Positions 8,216-17,422 are shown, counted from the first letter of the stretch. The stretch: 64,000 nucleotides of DNA from Geomesophilobacter sediminis (GCF_016458275.1 NZ_JAEMHM010000004.1:301353-365352), one strand, 5' to 3'. Program-made: numbers and translations. Notes: generated by a model not told the origin, from the letters alone.

Positions 8216-9565
8216 TTACCTTTTGGCGACCAGCACCGAGAAGACATCCTCCACCAGATGGAGGGCCCCGGTGTAACCGGCATAGCCGCGGTTGAGCACG
8301 AAGCGGTTCGAGATCGGGTAGCTGACGCTCAGGTGCCCGGCACCGATGCTGTCAGCGAAATCCTTGTCGAGCCGGCTCCCGATGACGAAGGCGGGGCTGA
8401 AGGGGCGATAGTAGCGGCTGCCATCCGGCTTGGGCCAGCGCTCGAAGAGCCGGGCCGAGACCTGGCTGGTGTCGGTTTCAAAGGCGACCGTCCGCTCCGG
8501 ATCGGGAAGCCCCCCCTCGAAGCGCCGCAGCACCGACGGCCGGTCTTCCGGGTCGGTGGGATCGGTCACCGCCACCAGCGAGGTCACCCACCCCAGCTCA
8601 TGCTGGGCGAAGCGGCTCAGGGCGACGGCGTAGGTGGTGTCGGCGACGATCACCAGGTAGCGCTGGAAATCGAGGTCGGCGTAAGAGTCGCTGATGCGGT
8701 TGAAGAAATGGTAGTAACTCGCTTTTTCGGCGGCCAGAAACGACTCCACCCTGGCCTGGTCCAGCGTCAACCGTTGTGCCACCTCGCGGACGAAGTTGGC
8801 CGTCGCCTTGGCCCCGATGGGGAGATCGGTAACCAGATGGTCGACGCCGTGCACCTCCTTGAACACCTCGGCAGCGGCCACCCCGTTCACCGGAGAGACC
8901 ACGATGTTGAGCTCCGCATCGGCCGCATTCTTCAGCTCGACCAGCGTGTCGCGCTTGGTGAAGAAGGTGTTCACGGTCAGGCCGATTCCCTCGAGCACGC
9001 GGCGCAGCTCGATGAGGTTCCCCTCCCAGAAGACGTCCAGTGCCGGGGGAAGCCCCCAGAGATTCACCTTCCCCTTTTTCTTGCTCGGGTTCGGCACGAC
9101 GTAATCCCGGAACAGCGACTTAAGCACCGAGTCGTAGCCGAAGTAGCTGTTCCCCTTGAATCCGGCGCCACTGGCGTGTATCAGCGGCGGCCGCCCGCCC
9201 CCCGCCGCCCGATAGTTGCGCAGCACCGCCTCGATGTCGTCGCCGATGATCTCGGCGGTGCAGCCGCTGATGACCACGAGCAGTTCCGCATCAACCACCT
9301 CCAGGGTGCTTTCGAGCTGCTCCTCAAGCCGGGCCGCCCCCCCGAAGACGATCTGCTGCTCGCCGATTGCGCTGGTCGGTATGGAGGCGCCGCCGCAGTA
9401 GCCGCTGCCGGTATGGCCGGCCCCCTGCATGATGGCGCCGATGGAATTGCCGCCGCACCCCTGCGAGGCGTGCAGCACCGCGACCGCCCGGGGCAGGGCC
9501 CCGACGGTGGCCAGGGCCCCGCCCAGCGGACAGGTGAAACGTGGTTTCTCGATGAATGCTCCCAT
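8216..9565 (-). CDS. Nitrogenase-like beta (NifK-type) subunit, K1
   Basis: 449 residues, ATG at 9565 with GGAGA upstream. N-terminal CPLGGALAT (C12), GCGG (C37) and SGCTAEIIGDD (C102) are the three cysteines that NifK contributes to the P-cluster. The N-terminal extension of true NifK is missing; the protein starts directly at the first cysteine, as in NifN, BchB and other nitrogenase-like subunits. It would form an alpha2beta2 complex with D1 just downstream. Order K before D is the reverse of nif operons; the other three pairs in the window have D first. Confidence 0.85.
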   Translation of the reverse strand: MGAFIEKPRFTCPLGGALATVGALPRAVAVLHASQGCGGNSIGAIMQGAGHTGSGYCGGASIPTSAIGEQQIVFGGAARLEEQLESTLEVVDAELLVVISGCTAEIIGDDIEAVLRNYRAAGGGRPPLIHASGAGFKGNSYFGYDSVLKSLFRDYVVPNPSKKKGKVNLWGLPPALDVFWEGNLIELRRVLEGIGLTVNTFFTKRDTLVELKNAADAELNIVVSPVNGVAAAEVFKEVHGVDHLVTDLPIGAKATANFVREVAQRLTLDQARVESFLAAEKASYYHFFNRISDSYADLDFQRYLVIVADTTYAVALSRFAQHELGWVTSLVAVTDPTDPEDRPSVLRRFEGGLPDPERTVAFETDTSQVSARLFERWPKPDGSRYYRPFSPAFVIGSRLDKDFADSIGAGHLSVSYPISNRFVLNRGYAGYTGALHLVEDVFSVLVAKR

Positions 9566-9609
9566 GTAGGTCTCCTGCTAGTGGTTATCGAACTGCCCGA
9601 AGGCTTGGT

Positions 9610-10545
9610 CTAAGGTCCGCCGAACAAGGTGGTGGAAAGGTAACGCTCGCCCGTGTCGGGGAGGATCACGACGATGGTCTTCCCTTCGTTTTCCTGGCGC
9701 CGCGCAATCTGGACCGCGGCGAAGACCGCCGCGCCGGAGGAAATCCCCACCACCAGTCCCTCGGTCTCGGCCAGCCGGCGTGAGGTGTCGAAGGCCTCCT
9801 CGCTGCGCACCTTGAAGACTTCGTCGATGACCGACTGGTTCAGGATCTCCGGGGCGAACCCGGCACCTATCCCCTGGATCTTGTGGGGTCCGGCCACCCC
9901 GCCGGACAGGACCGGGGATTCCAGCGGCTCGACCGCCACGACGGCGATCCCCGGTTTTTTCTGCTTGAGCACCTCCCCTACCCCGGTGACCGTTCCCCCG
10001 GTACCGACCCCGGCAACGACAATGTCGACCTTTCCGTCGGTGTCGCGCCAGATCTCTTCTGCGGTGGTGGTCCGGTGGATTTGGGGATTGGCAGGGTTGG
10101 TGAACTGCTGCGGCACGAACGACTTCGGGATCTGGGCCGCCAGGGTTTCCGCTTTGCGGATGGCCCCCTTCATCCCCTCGGCACCCGGGGTCAGGACCAG
10201 TTCGGCCCCCAGCGCCTTGAGCAGGTTGCGCCGCTCGATGCTCATGGTGTCGGGCATGGTCAGGAGCAGACGGTACCCCCGCGCCGCTGCCACAAAGGCC
10301 AACGCGATCCCGGTGTTGCCGCTGGTCGGCTCGATGATGACCGAGTCTTTATCCAGCACCCCGCGCTCCTCGGCGTCCTTGATCATGGCGTAGCCGATCC
10401 GGTCCTTGACGCTCCCGCCGGGATTGAAGTACTCCAGTTTGGCCACCAGGGGGGTAGTTACCTCCTCCCGTGCCGAGTAGTTGCCGAGCTCAAGCAGCGG
10501 CGTGTTTCCGATCAGATCGGTAAGGTTTTTGGCGATCTTTGCCAT
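9610..10545 (-). CDS. cysK: Cysteine synthase (O-acetylserine sulfhydrylase), copy 1
   Basis: 311 residues, ATG at 10545 with AAGGAG. PLP enzyme of the CysK/CysM family: PLP lysine in [11 protein letters not shown], substrate loop [13 protein letters not shown], glycine loop [11 protein letters not shown], and GISSGAA near the C-terminus. It converts O-acetylserine plus sulfide into cysteine in the cytoplasm. About 65% similar by eye to the copy at 62948-63889, and both stand immediately upstream of nitrogenase-like genes (here K1-D1, there binding protein-D4-K4). This supports sulfide, or possibly methanethiol, as the product that these reductases deliver. First gene behind attenuator copy 3. 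Confidence 0.9.
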   Translation of the reverse strand: MAKIAKNLTDLIGNTPLLELGNYSAREEVTTPLVAKLEYFNPGGSVKDRIGYAMIKDAEERGVLDKDSVIIEPTSGNTGIALAFVAAARGYRLLLTMPDTMSIERRNLLKALGAELVLTPGAEGMKGAIRKAETLAAQIPKSFVPQQFTNPANPQIHRTTTAEEIWRDTDGKVDIVVAGVGTGGTVTGVGEVLKQKKPGIAVVAVEPLESPVLSGGVAGPHKIQGIGAGFAPEILNQSVIDEVFKVRSEEAFDTSRRLAETEGLVVGISSGAAVFAAVQIARRQENEGKTIVVILPDTGERYLSTTLFGGP

Positions 10546-10576
10546 GGTCGAGGACTCCTTCGGTGACCACAAACGC

Positions 10577-10623
10577 AAAAAGGCCAAGGGAATGTCCCTT
10601 GGCCTCCAGGTTTCTGGTCAGCA
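10577..10623 (-). promoter_or_regulatory. Attenuator element copy 3
   Basis: Minus strand: GCTGACCAG, loop AAAC, CTGG, then AGGCCAAGGG pairing with CCCTTGGCCT and a T run. Upstream in the leader is a CTGTCC/GGGCAG hairpin (around 10660). It precedes cysK-K1-D1 by about 30 bases. Confidence 0.65.
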
Positions 10624-10695
10624 TGTCGCGCGAGGTGCGCACTCTATGACGTGGTGCTGCCCGATGGACAGCTATAACTCTACTTTACATGTAGG

Positions 10696-10725
10696 CATAT
10701 ATCAGTAGTAGTTGAAGCCTGTCAA
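10696..10725 (-). promoter_or_regulatory. sigma70-type promoter for cysK-K1-D1
   Basis: Minus strand TTGACA (10725-10720) and a TATATG/ATATAT -10 box at 10702-10696, spacer 17-18. It is divergent from the promoter at 10810; their -35 boxes are 85 bases apart, so a shared upstream regulator is possible. Confidence 0.6.
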
Positions 10726-10809
10726 GAGTTTTTCCCGGGGCGGGGAATCCTGACGACGGAGATTGCACGCACAAGACGGCAACATGAGAGGACCATAATC
10801 CTGAATTTC

Positions 10810-10838
10810 TTGACAGGAGCGTAGTTTTATACTATTTA
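10810..10838 (+). promoter_or_regulatory. sigma70-type promoter for 10975-16609
   Basis: TTGACA at 10810-10815, TATTTA at 10833-10838, 17-base spacer. The spacer holds TAGT/ACTA arms (10823-10835) that recall the longer ACTATA/TATAGT palindrome upstream of the promoter near 52420. Confidence 0.55.
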
Positions 10839-10880
10839 CTCTATCGCAAAGCAATACTTTAACCCCGCAACCTGATACCC

Positions 10881-10947
10881 AGCTGACCGGAAAAACCGGA
10901 GGCCGGGAGTAGGTCCGTGTACCGGACCGCTCTCGGCCTTTTTTTTT
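10881..10947 (+). promoter_or_regulatory. Attenuator element copy 4
   Basis: AGCTGACCGG, loop of A residues, CCGG, then AGGCCGGGAG pairing with CTCtCGGCCT at 10930-10939, an inner GGTCCG/CGGACC hairpin, and nine T. It lies 43 bases after the promoter and 28 bases before the Fe-S protein gene. Confidence 0.65.
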
Positions 10948-10974
10948 GGTCTACGGCCCCCAAAGGGAACCACC

Positions 10975-11811
10975 ATGGCATCCATCAAGACCACCAAACG
11001 CAGCATCATCAACAAGGCCCGGGCACTTGGAGCGAGCCTGGTTAATTTCGCACCTGCCTCACGCTGGGACGAGCTCGGGGAAGTGCATCCCGACTACCGG
11101 CCCAAGGCGCTTTGGGACAAGGCCGAGACGGTCATCGTCATAGCGGTCCCGATGCTCCTGCCGGTCCTGGAGAGCACCCCGTCCATCAACTACCAGGAGA
11201 TGTACAACGCTACCAACGCCATGCTGGACCAGATCGGGTTTCGCCTGTCGGTCTGGCTCAACGACCGCGGCCATGCCTCCATATTCATGCCGCGGGACGG
11301 CTACGGAAACCTTGAGATCCTCCTGAACAAATACCAGGGATGCTTCAGCCACGTCTTCGCTTCCAAGTACGCGGGTCAGGGTACCATCGCCTACAGCCAC
11401 AACCTGATCACCCCGGAGTACGGCCCCCGGGTGCGCCTGGTCTCGGTATTCACCTCCCTCAAGGTACCCGCCGATCCGATGCTGACCAGCGAGGTCTGCC
11501 TCAAGTGCGACATCTGCCGCAAGCTCTGCCCCTCTCAGGCCTTTACCACCCGCCCGGACTCGATCATCGCGGAGATGGACGTCGACGCCTGCACCCGCTA
11601 CCACCAGGTACTGCGCGGCGAGAACCGCTGGCCCTGCGGCATCTGCTGCAAGGTGTGCCCGGTCGGGGAGGACCGGAAGCTCTACGAAAGCGTGAATTCA
11701 GCACGGTACCTGAAGGAGCGGGAAGTGCTGGAGCAAAACCCGGACGATCCGGAGTACCGCAGTTGGGTGCATCAGCGTCGGCACGGCTCTTCCGGGGATC
11801 GGATCTACTGA
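10975..11811 (+). CDS. Two-cluster ferredoxin-type Fe-S protein related to the QueG family
   Basis: 278 residues, ATG at 10975. The N-terminal 165 residues resemble the QueG/corrinoid reductase N-region (KARALGASLVNFAP, IVIAVPM), and the C-terminal part binds two [4Fe-4S] clusters: C175, C178, C181, C185 and C221, C224, C225, C228. It would be a cytoplasmic electron-transfer or corrinoid-interacting redox protein. It is shorter than epoxyqueuosine reductase and lacks its C-terminal HEAT region, so tRNA modification is unlikely. It heads an operon with an organosulfur-type ABC importer and an exporter. Reduction or activation of the imported compound, or of a corrinoid methyltransferase, is inference. 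Confidence 0.7.
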   Translation: MASIKTTKRSIINKARALGASLVNFAPASRWDELGEVHPDYRPKALWDKAETVIVIAVPMLLPVLESTPSINYQEMYNATNAMLDQIGFRLSVWLNDRGHASIFMPRDGYGNLEILLNKYQGCFSHVFASKYAGQGTIAYSHNLITPEYGPRVRLVSVFTSLKVPADPMLTSEVCLKCDICRKLCPSQAFTTRPDSIIAEMDVDACTRYHQVLRGENRWPCGICCKVCPVGEDRKLYESVNSARYLKEREVLEQNPDDPEYRSWVHQRRHGSSGDRIY

Positions 11812-11909
11812 GAAGCCGGCACGCGGCACGCACAATCAATCCAAAAGATGTGCGGAAAATACAGCCCCGCCCCGGTCGGCGGGACATTGACAGCAATTCT
11901 GGAGGACAC

Positions 11910-12782
11910 ATGGCATCGGTGCAGATCGAACACCTAACAAAGACCTATTCGTCCAATTCAAAGGTGGAGACCCTGGCTCTGGACGACTTGAGCTTGACCA
12001 TCAACAAGGGTGAGTTCTTCGCGCTGCTGGGCCCCAGCGGTTGCGGCAAGTCAACCCTGCTGCACATCATAGGCGGGCTGAGCAGCGCCTCCGGGACGAT
12101 CCTCATCAACGGCGAGCCGGTCAAGGGACCCGGCCTCAACCGCGGCATCGTATTCCAGGAGTACGCCCTCTTCCCTTGGAAAACGGTGCTGGAGAACGTC
12201 GCCTTCGGGCTCAAGATGAAGGGAGTTCCCAAGAAGGAGCGCGACCTCAAGGCCCGGGAATACCTTGCGTTGGTGGGTCTTTCCGGCTTCGAGGAGCGCT
12301 ACCCGGACCAGCTTTCCGGCGGCATGAAGCAGCGCACCGCCATCGCCCGCGCCCTCGCCTTCGACCCGGAAGTACTCCTCATGGACGAGCCGTTTGCCGC
12401 GCTGGACGCCCAGACCAGGGAGATCCTCCAGGAGGAGCTTTTGAGGATCTGGGAAAAGACCGGCAAGACGGTCATCTTTGTCACCCACAGCATCGAGGAG
12501 GCGGTCTACCTGGCCCAGCGGGTGGCGGTCATCACCGCGCGTCCGGGGCGCATCAAGGAAATCGTCGAGATCCCGCTGCCGGAGCACCGCACCGCGGAGG
12601 AGGACATCCGCTCCTCGGCCGTCTTTACCGAGGTCAGGCACCGGCTTTGGAAGCTTTTGAGCGAAGAGGTGGTCAACTCCGGCGCCCTGAACGGCTACGG
12701 CCGGCCGCAGACCGTGACGAGGGAGGTCGGGGAAAAGGCCCCGCTTAGGCTCGCAGCGCGGGAAAGGACGGGGGAGGCATGA
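11910..12782 (+). CDS. NitT/TauT/Ssu-type ABC importer ATPase
   Basis: 290 residues from ATG 11910 (GGAGGACAC upstream). Walker A GPSGCGKST, Q-loop FQEYALFPW, signature LSGGMKQR, Walker B VLLMDEPFAALD and H-loop FVTHS are all present, with the family phrase QTREILQEELLRIW. It powers uptake through the permease encoded by the overlapping downstream gene. The C-terminal 45 residues extend past the usual SsuB/TauB end and are rich in Arg and Ala. Operon: Fe-S protein, ATPase, permease, binding protein, exporter pair. Confidence 0.9.
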   Translation: MASVQIEHLTKTYSSNSKVETLALDDLSLTINKGEFFALLGPSGCGKSTLLHIIGGLSSASGTILINGEPVKGPGLNRGIVFQEYALFPWKTVLENVAFGLKMKGVPKKERDLKAREYLALVGLSGFEERYPDQLSGGMKQRTAIARALAFDPEVLLMDEPFAALDAQTREILQEELLRIWEKTGKTVIFVTHSIEEAVYLAQRVAVITARPGRIKEIVEIPLPEHRTAEEDIRSSAVFTEVRHRLWKLLSEEVVNSGALNGYGRPQTVTREVGEKAPLRLAARERTGEA

Positions 12783-13546
12783 AAACGGCATTCAGAACCA
12801 GGGTATTGCAACTGGCGGCAATCCTTCTTTTGCTGGCAGCGTGGCAGTTTCTTCCCGGCAAGGTGGTGAATCAGCATTTCCTTCCCCCGCTTTCCGAGGT
12901 CCTGAAGACGATATTCGCGCTGCTCACCGCCAACGAGCTCCAAAGACACATCCTGATCAGCCTGAAGCGGATCGCCGGCGGGTTGGGGGTCGCCCTGGTG
13001 ATCGGAGCCCCGCTGGGACTTCTGATGGGATGGTACCGGGAGTTCGAGCAGATCGTCGACGCGCCGCTGCAGGCGGGACGGCAAATCTCGGCGCTCGCCC
13101 TCTTTCCGGTGTTCATCCTGCTCTTCGGGATCGGGGAGCTCTCCAAGGCAATCATCATCTTCTGGGCAGCCTTCTGGCCGATCCTTTTGAACAGCACCGT
13201 GGGGGTAAAGCACATCGACCCGGTCCTGATCCGCTCGGCGCGCTCCATGGGGGCCGGCGGGTGGTCTCTCTTTCTGGAACTGATCGCCCCGGCGGCCGCA
13301 CCGTCTATCTTTACCGGGATCCGGCTCGGCGCTTCCTATGCCTTCATGGTGCTCGTCGCGGCTGAAATGGTCGGCGCCGACGCGGGGCTGGGTTTCCTCG
13401 TGCTCAACTCGCAGGAGACCTTCAAGATCCCGGAGATGTACGCCGCCATCATCACCCTGTGCCTTTTCGGCCTGCTGATCAATCATCTCCTTCTTTACGC
13501 GGAAAAGCGCGCGACCAGGTGGAAGCAACTTCGCGCCGGCGCCTGA
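12779..13546 (+). CDS. NitT/TauT/Ssu-type ABC importer permease
   Basis: 255 residues; its ATG overlaps the stop of the ATPase gene (ATGA), implying translational coupling. Six hydrophobic segments and the EAA loop in the form RSARSMGAGGWSLFLELIAPAAAPSIFTG identify a binding-protein-dependent inner-membrane permease of the SsuC/TauC group. It pairs with the ATPase at 11910 and the binding protein at 13592. Confidence 0.9.
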   Translation: MKTAFRTRVLQLAAILLLLAAWQFLPGKVVNQHFLPPLSEVLKTIFALLTANELQRHILISLKRIAGGLGVALVIGAPLGLLMGWYREFEQIVDAPLQAGRQISALALFPVFILLFGIGELSKAIIIFWAAFWPILLNSTVGVKHIDPVLIRSARSMGAGGWSLFLELIAPAAAPSIFTGIRLGASYAFMVLVAAEMVGADAGLGFLVLNSQETFKIPEMYAAIITLCLFGLLINHLLLYAEKRATRWKQLRAGA

Positions 13547-13591
13547 CCGCTGCACCATTGCACAAAATCACACCTACGGAGGAAAGAACGC

Positions 13592-14584
13592 ATGAACAAA
13601 GGTATCCGACTTATCGCTGGGGTAGCCCTCACCGCAGCAGCGGTGCTCTTCGGAGCGGCAAATCCCGCATCCGCCGCCGAGCCCGCGAAGAAGCCGTTCC
13701 ACGAAATCAAGTACGCGAACATCCAGTGGTTCGACCCGGTCTACGTCGCCGATGAAAAAGGATGGTTCGAACAGGAGGGACTGAAGATCAAGTGGGTCGG
13801 GGAAATCCCGGCTGCCCAGTTGGTCCCTTCGGTGGCCGCCCGCCAGATCGACTTCGCCAACCGGCACACCCCGCTGGTGCTGACCGCCAACGCAGGGGGC
13901 GCCAAACTGAAGATCATCTCCGCGGGTGCCAAGACGACCAAGGAGCGCCCCCACATGAAATACCTGGTCCTCCCGGGGAGTTCGATCAAGGGGGTCAAGG
14001 ACTTCAAGCACAAGAAGATCGCCATCAACAGCTTCGGCGCCTGCTCCGAGTACGTCCTCAAGGAGTACCTGAAGCGCAACGGACTGGAGAAGGACGTCCA
14101 GTTCACCGTCATCCCCGATGCGAACCAGGAGCAGGTTTTGAAGCAGGGGCAGGTGGACGTCGCGGTCCTGCATTCTCCCTACTATGAAAAAGCGGTCGGG
14201 ACCGGAGCGGCCCGCGAGGTATTCAGTGACTACGTGGTGGACAACGGGGCGAGCGGGATGCTCCCCTACTTCACCTCCGAAGAGCTCATCAAGGAGAACC
14301 CGGATGTGGTCCGCAAGTTCGTGAAGGTGCTGGTCCGCGCCTCGAACTGGACCAACAAGCACCACGATGAAGCCGCCAAGATCTTTGCCAAGAGAAGGGG
14401 GCTCGATCCCCGGTACGTCGGGAGCTGGGAATACTATAAAGACGGCGTCGTCCCCTCCCAGCGCGAGGTCCAGTGGTGGATCGACCTGCTGGTCCGGGAA
14501 GGAAAGCTGAAGAAGGACCAGATCAAGGCAGCCGACGTGTACACCAACAGCTATGCGACTGCGGCGGTAGGCAAGAAGAAGTAA
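13592..14584 (+). CDS. NMT1/SsuA-like ABC substrate-binding protein
   Basis: 330 residues with ribosome site GGAGG and a signal peptide (about 1-28, ending ASAAE). Typical fold phrases: DPVYVADEKGWFEQEGLKI, AARQIDFANRHTP, and GVKDFKHKKIAINSFGACSEYVLKEYL. It resembles the protein at 34611-35627 (AKTTKERPHM versus SETTRERPHM, and a matching ending VYTN), so importers of operons three and six likely recognise related ligands. An intergenic hairpin (GGGGCCGCG/CGCGGCCCC, 14594-14646) separates it from the exporter genes and may lower their expression. Confidence 0.88.
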   Translation: MNKGIRLIAGVALTAAAVLFGAANPASAAEPAKKPFHEIKYANIQWFDPVYVADEKGWFEQEGLKIKWVGEIPAAQLVPSVAARQIDFANRHTPLVLTANAGGAKLKIISAGAKTTKERPHMKYLVLPGSSIKGVKDFKHKKIAINSFGACSEYVLKEYLKRNGLEKDVQFTVIPDANQEQVLKQGQVDVAVLHSPYYEKAVGTGAAREVFSDYVVDNGASGMLPYFTSEELIKENPDVVRKFVKVLVRASNWTNKHHDEAAKIFAKRRGLDPRYVGSWEYYKDGVVPSQREVQWWIDLLVREGKLKKDQIKAADVYTNSYATAAVGKKK

Positions 14585-14685
14585 CGTCAACCCGGGGCCG
14601 CGTCCTGCCGGAATCTCGAAAGAGGCCCGGACCGGGCGCGGCCCCGGCAGCTCAGCTTCAAGCAGAATCAGGATCGGGATAGAAC

Positions 14686-15885
14686 ATGCTGCACATCATC
14701 TTGAACAGTCTGGCGCGACGCCGGGTACAGTCGCTGGCAACCGTCACCGCCGTCACCATCGGCGTCGCCATCCTCTTCACGCTGTATCTCCTCTATCTCC
14801 GGCTTTCCCTGGGGCTCGACGCGGGGGAGCGGCGCCTGGGAGCGGACCTCCTCGTGGTTCCCGCCAGCACGATCGTGGAGCCGGAGGCCCTTCTCTTCAC
14901 CGGGCAACCGTACAACGTGTACATGGGGAAAGACATCGGAGCCCGGATCGCGGCAGTCCCCGGAGTGCGCCGGGTCACCCCGCAGTTTTTCGCCCAGACC
15001 TTGAACGAAACCTGCTGCACCCTGACCGGTGCGACCAAGCTCATCGGCTTCGATCCCACATCGGACTGGCTGGTGAGTGCCTGGGTGAAGCGAATGCCCG
15101 GAGAAACGCTCGCGGACGATCAGGTCCTGGTCGGGTCTGGGGTACAGGGATTTTCCGGCCAGGATGCCACGATCCTGAAAAAGAAGGTGCGGGTCGCCCG
15201 GGTCCTGGAGCCGACCGGAACCACCCTGGACTACTCCGTCCTGATGCCCATCGACGCGGCCCGTGCCCTCACCAGGAAGGTATCGTTCTTCCAGGTCTTT
15301 CTCGGGCAGGACCGCGCCGAAGACCTCGTGTCTGCGGTCCTGGTCGACCTGGATGACGCCGCGGACCGGACCTCGGTGGTGCGAGCGGTCGAGCGGACCG
15401 GGAACGTCCGGGTCATCCAGGCGTCGGAGGTCCTGGCGCGGCTCAAGCACCAGATGCAGGTGCATTTCACCGTGATGACCGGTGGTGCCGCCCTGGCGGT
15501 GGCCGGCGCGATCTTCCAGCTGGTAGCCCGGTTCTTCTCGCTTGCCTGGGAGCGCAAGGGTGAGTGGGGTCTCTACCGGGCCCTGGGGGCGACCAAGGGC
15601 GACCTGAAGCGCTTGATCGTCGGAGAGGCGCTGGTGCTGACCGCGGTCGGCATCGTGCCGGGGCTGGCGCTGGGATATTTGGGCAACACCCTCGTCTTGG
15701 GCCTGCTGCAAAAGGAAAAGGCGTTTCCCCTCATCGAACCCTCCGGCAGGGCAGTAGTTGAAGGCATGGCCGGGCTGGGGGGGATCTTTCTCCTGGTCGG
15801 ACTTCTGGCCACGGTAATACCGGCGCGTCAAAGCAGCCGCATCGAGCCTTCCTCAGCAATGGCCCTGGCAGACATCGATGGGTAA
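14686..15885 (+). CDS. FtsX/MacB-like ABC transporter permease
   Basis: 399 residues: one N-terminal membrane helix (about 15-40), a large extracytoplasmic domain (about 45-255) and three C-terminal helices with the FtsX core (WERKGEWGLYRALGATKGDLKR). Periplasm-facing domain contains paired cysteines (TCCTL). With the ATPase that follows it would form a MacB/LolCDE-type mechanotransmission or export complex in the inner membrane. A second such pair lies at 55584-57412 in another operon of the same regulon. Substrate unknown. Confidence 0.8.
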   Translation: MLHIILNSLARRRVQSLATVTAVTIGVAILFTLYLLYLRLSLGLDAGERRLGADLLVVPASTIVEPEALLFTGQPYNVYMGKDIGARIAAVPGVRRVTPQFFAQTLNETCCTLTGATKLIGFDPTSDWLVSAWVKRMPGETLADDQVLVGSGVQGFSGQDATILKKKVRVARVLEPTGTTLDYSVLMPIDAARALTRKVSFFQVFLGQDRAEDLVSAVLVDLDDAADRTSVVRAVERTGNVRVIQASEVLARLKHQMQVHFTVMTGGAALAVAGAIFQLVARFFSLAWERKGEWGLYRALGATKGDLKRLIVGEALVLTAVGIVPGLALGYLGNTLVLGLLQKEKAFPLIEPSGRAVVEGMAGLGGIFLLVGLLATVIPARQSSRIEPSSAMALADIDG

Positions 15886-15895
15886 GGAAAAAGCC

Positions 15896-16609
15896 ATGCT
15901 CCTGGAAGCACAACAGATCTTCAAGAATTTCGGCGCCGAAACGGTGCTTCGGTCGGTATCACTTTCCGTGGACCGGGGCGAGTCAGTCGCGGTGATTGGC
16001 CCGTCCGGCAGCGGGAAGTCGACCCTCATCTCCATTTTGGGCCTGCTCCTCGAACCCTCGGGCGGCGAGGTGCGCTTCGACGGGCGCGCCCTCACCGGCA
16101 TCCCGGATCACGAACGCTCGAGGGTGCGCAACCGCTCCTTTGGATTCATCTTCCAGAATCCCCAGCTGATCGGCTCTCTGTCGGTGCTCGACAACGTTCT
16201 GGTCCCGGCACGGCTGGCGCGACTGGGTGGCATGGAGAGCGCCGCGCGGAAAACCCTGGAGGCATTGGGCCTGGGGCACCGGCTCAAGCATCTGCCGCAC
16301 CAGCTGAGCATCGGGCAAAAGCGCCGGGTCGCGATCGCCCGAGCTCTTATCCTCGACCCGGCGGTGATCTTTGCCGACGAGCCGACCAACGACCTCGACG
16401 AACGGCTCGCGGAGGAAGTCGGCCATTACCTGCTGGCCCTGCCACAACAGGGCAAGGCGCTGGTGATGGTGACCCACGACCGGTCGCTGGCCGACCAGGC
16501 GGATCGCGTATTGCGGATTGCCCAAGGAGAACTCTTACCGGCACCGGTTGCGACCCGCAGTACGGTGCCGCTCAGCGCCGGGCGGGGACCGGCTCTGGCT
16601 CAGGGTTAA
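15896..16609 (+). CDS. MacB/LolD-type ABC ATPase
   Basis: 237 residues from ATG 15896 (TAAGGA upstream); an in-frame ATG at 15878, overlapping the permease stop, is the alternative. Walker A GPSGSGKST, Q-loop FQNPQLIGSLSVLDNV, a signature that reads LSIGQKRR instead of LSGGE, Walker B VIFADEPTNDLD and H-loop TH. The change in the ABC signature is unusual for LolD and may slow ATP turnover. Partner of the permease at 14686. Last gene of the operon, followed by a terminator. Confidence 0.82.
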   Translation: MLLEAQQIFKNFGAETVLRSVSLSVDRGESVAVIGPSGSGKSTLISILGLLLEPSGGEVRFDGRALTGIPDHERSRVRNRSFGFIFQNPQLIGSLSVLDNVLVPARLARLGGMESAARKTLEALGLGHRLKHLPHQLSIGQKRRVAIARALILDPAVIFADEPTNDLDERLAEEVGHYLLALPQQGKALVMVTHDRSLADQADRVLRIAQGELLPAPVATRSTVPLSAGRGPALAQG

Positions 16610-16659
16610 CTCACCCCCCTCAACAGGGGAGCCAGGGCAAGCGAAAACCAAAGCGAACA

Positions 16660-16693
16660 AAAGGGCCCCCGGCAGAAAGCTGGGGGCCCTTTT
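16660..16693. terminator. Bidirectional intrinsic terminator
   Basis: AAAGGGCCCCC (16660-16670) pairs with GGGGGCCCTTT (16682-16692), flanked by A-rich sequence on the left and T-rich sequence on the right, so it serves both convergent operons. Confidence 0.8.
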
Positions 16694-16735
16694 ATATTCG
16701 TTCGGACCGGATCGAAGAGCCGGGTATTTTAAAGC

Positions 16736-17353
16736 TCATCTTTGCAGGCCGAGCTTGGCGCTAAAGCCGATCAGCCCCGCTCCGGCACAACGCAGGGCGA
16801 CCTGGCGCAGCCGCTGCTGGCCGGAGAGCCGACGCGCGAGGCTGTCCCCGACGCAGACCAGGCAAACCTGGTACAAAAAGCAGACCAGCGAGACATGCAC
16901 CATCAGGATGCCCAGGGTGAGCGGCCGGGAGTCCGCGGTCAGGAAAAGCGGGAAAAAGGCCATGAAGAACATGATTGCCTTGGGATTGGTCAGCCCGATC
17001 CGGAAGGCTTGGCGAAAGGCGGCTGCGGTGCCCGTTGCCGTCCCTCCGTCCGGTTCCGCCGCGGCGCTCCCGGCACGAAGCAGGGTGAAGCCAAACCGGC
17101 AGAGATATGCGATGCCTCCCCATTGCAAGACGGCGAAGAGGCGAGGATTCGCCGCCAGCACGGCCGCCAGGCCGGAGACGGCGGCGAGCATGAAAACAAG
17201 GTCGCCGGCCAGGGTACCGAAAACCGCACCAAGCCCGGCCCGCTTGCCGCCGCGCGCGGTTGCGTGGAGGATGGCCAGAGAGCCAGGACCGGGAGCGAGT
17301 TGGAACAGGAGGATCGCGGTAATAAATCCCACGTAGTTGTGAATACCGAACAT
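16736..17353 (-). CDS. LysE/RhtB family exporter
   Basis: 205 residues from ATG 17353. Five to six hydrophobic segments with the family hallmarks: APGPGSLAILHATARGGKRAG near residue 20-40 and GLTNPKAIMFFMAFFPLF near 120-138. This family exports amino acids and related metabolites such as lysine, threonine, homoserine or cysteine across the inner membrane. It is the last gene of the attenuator-5 operon, after an MFS transporter. Export of an amino acid or a sulfur amino-acid derivative fits the context but is not shown. Confidence 0.85.
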   Translation of the reverse strand: MFGIHNYVGFITAILLFQLAPGPGSLAILHATARGGKRAGLGAVFGTLAGDLVFMLAAVSGLAAVLAANPRLFAVLQWGGIAYLCRFGFTLLRAGSAAAEPDGGTATGTAAAFRQAFRIGLTNPKAIMFFMAFFPLFLTADSRPLTLGILMVHVSLVCFLYQVCLVCVGDSLARRLSGQQRLRQVALRCAGAGLIGFSAKLGLQR

Positions 17354-17422
17354 GGTACGACTTCCCCGCGCTTCTCTCATTTCCCAAGCGCCACCGGCTC
17401 CACGAATCAAGCCGACACTTCT

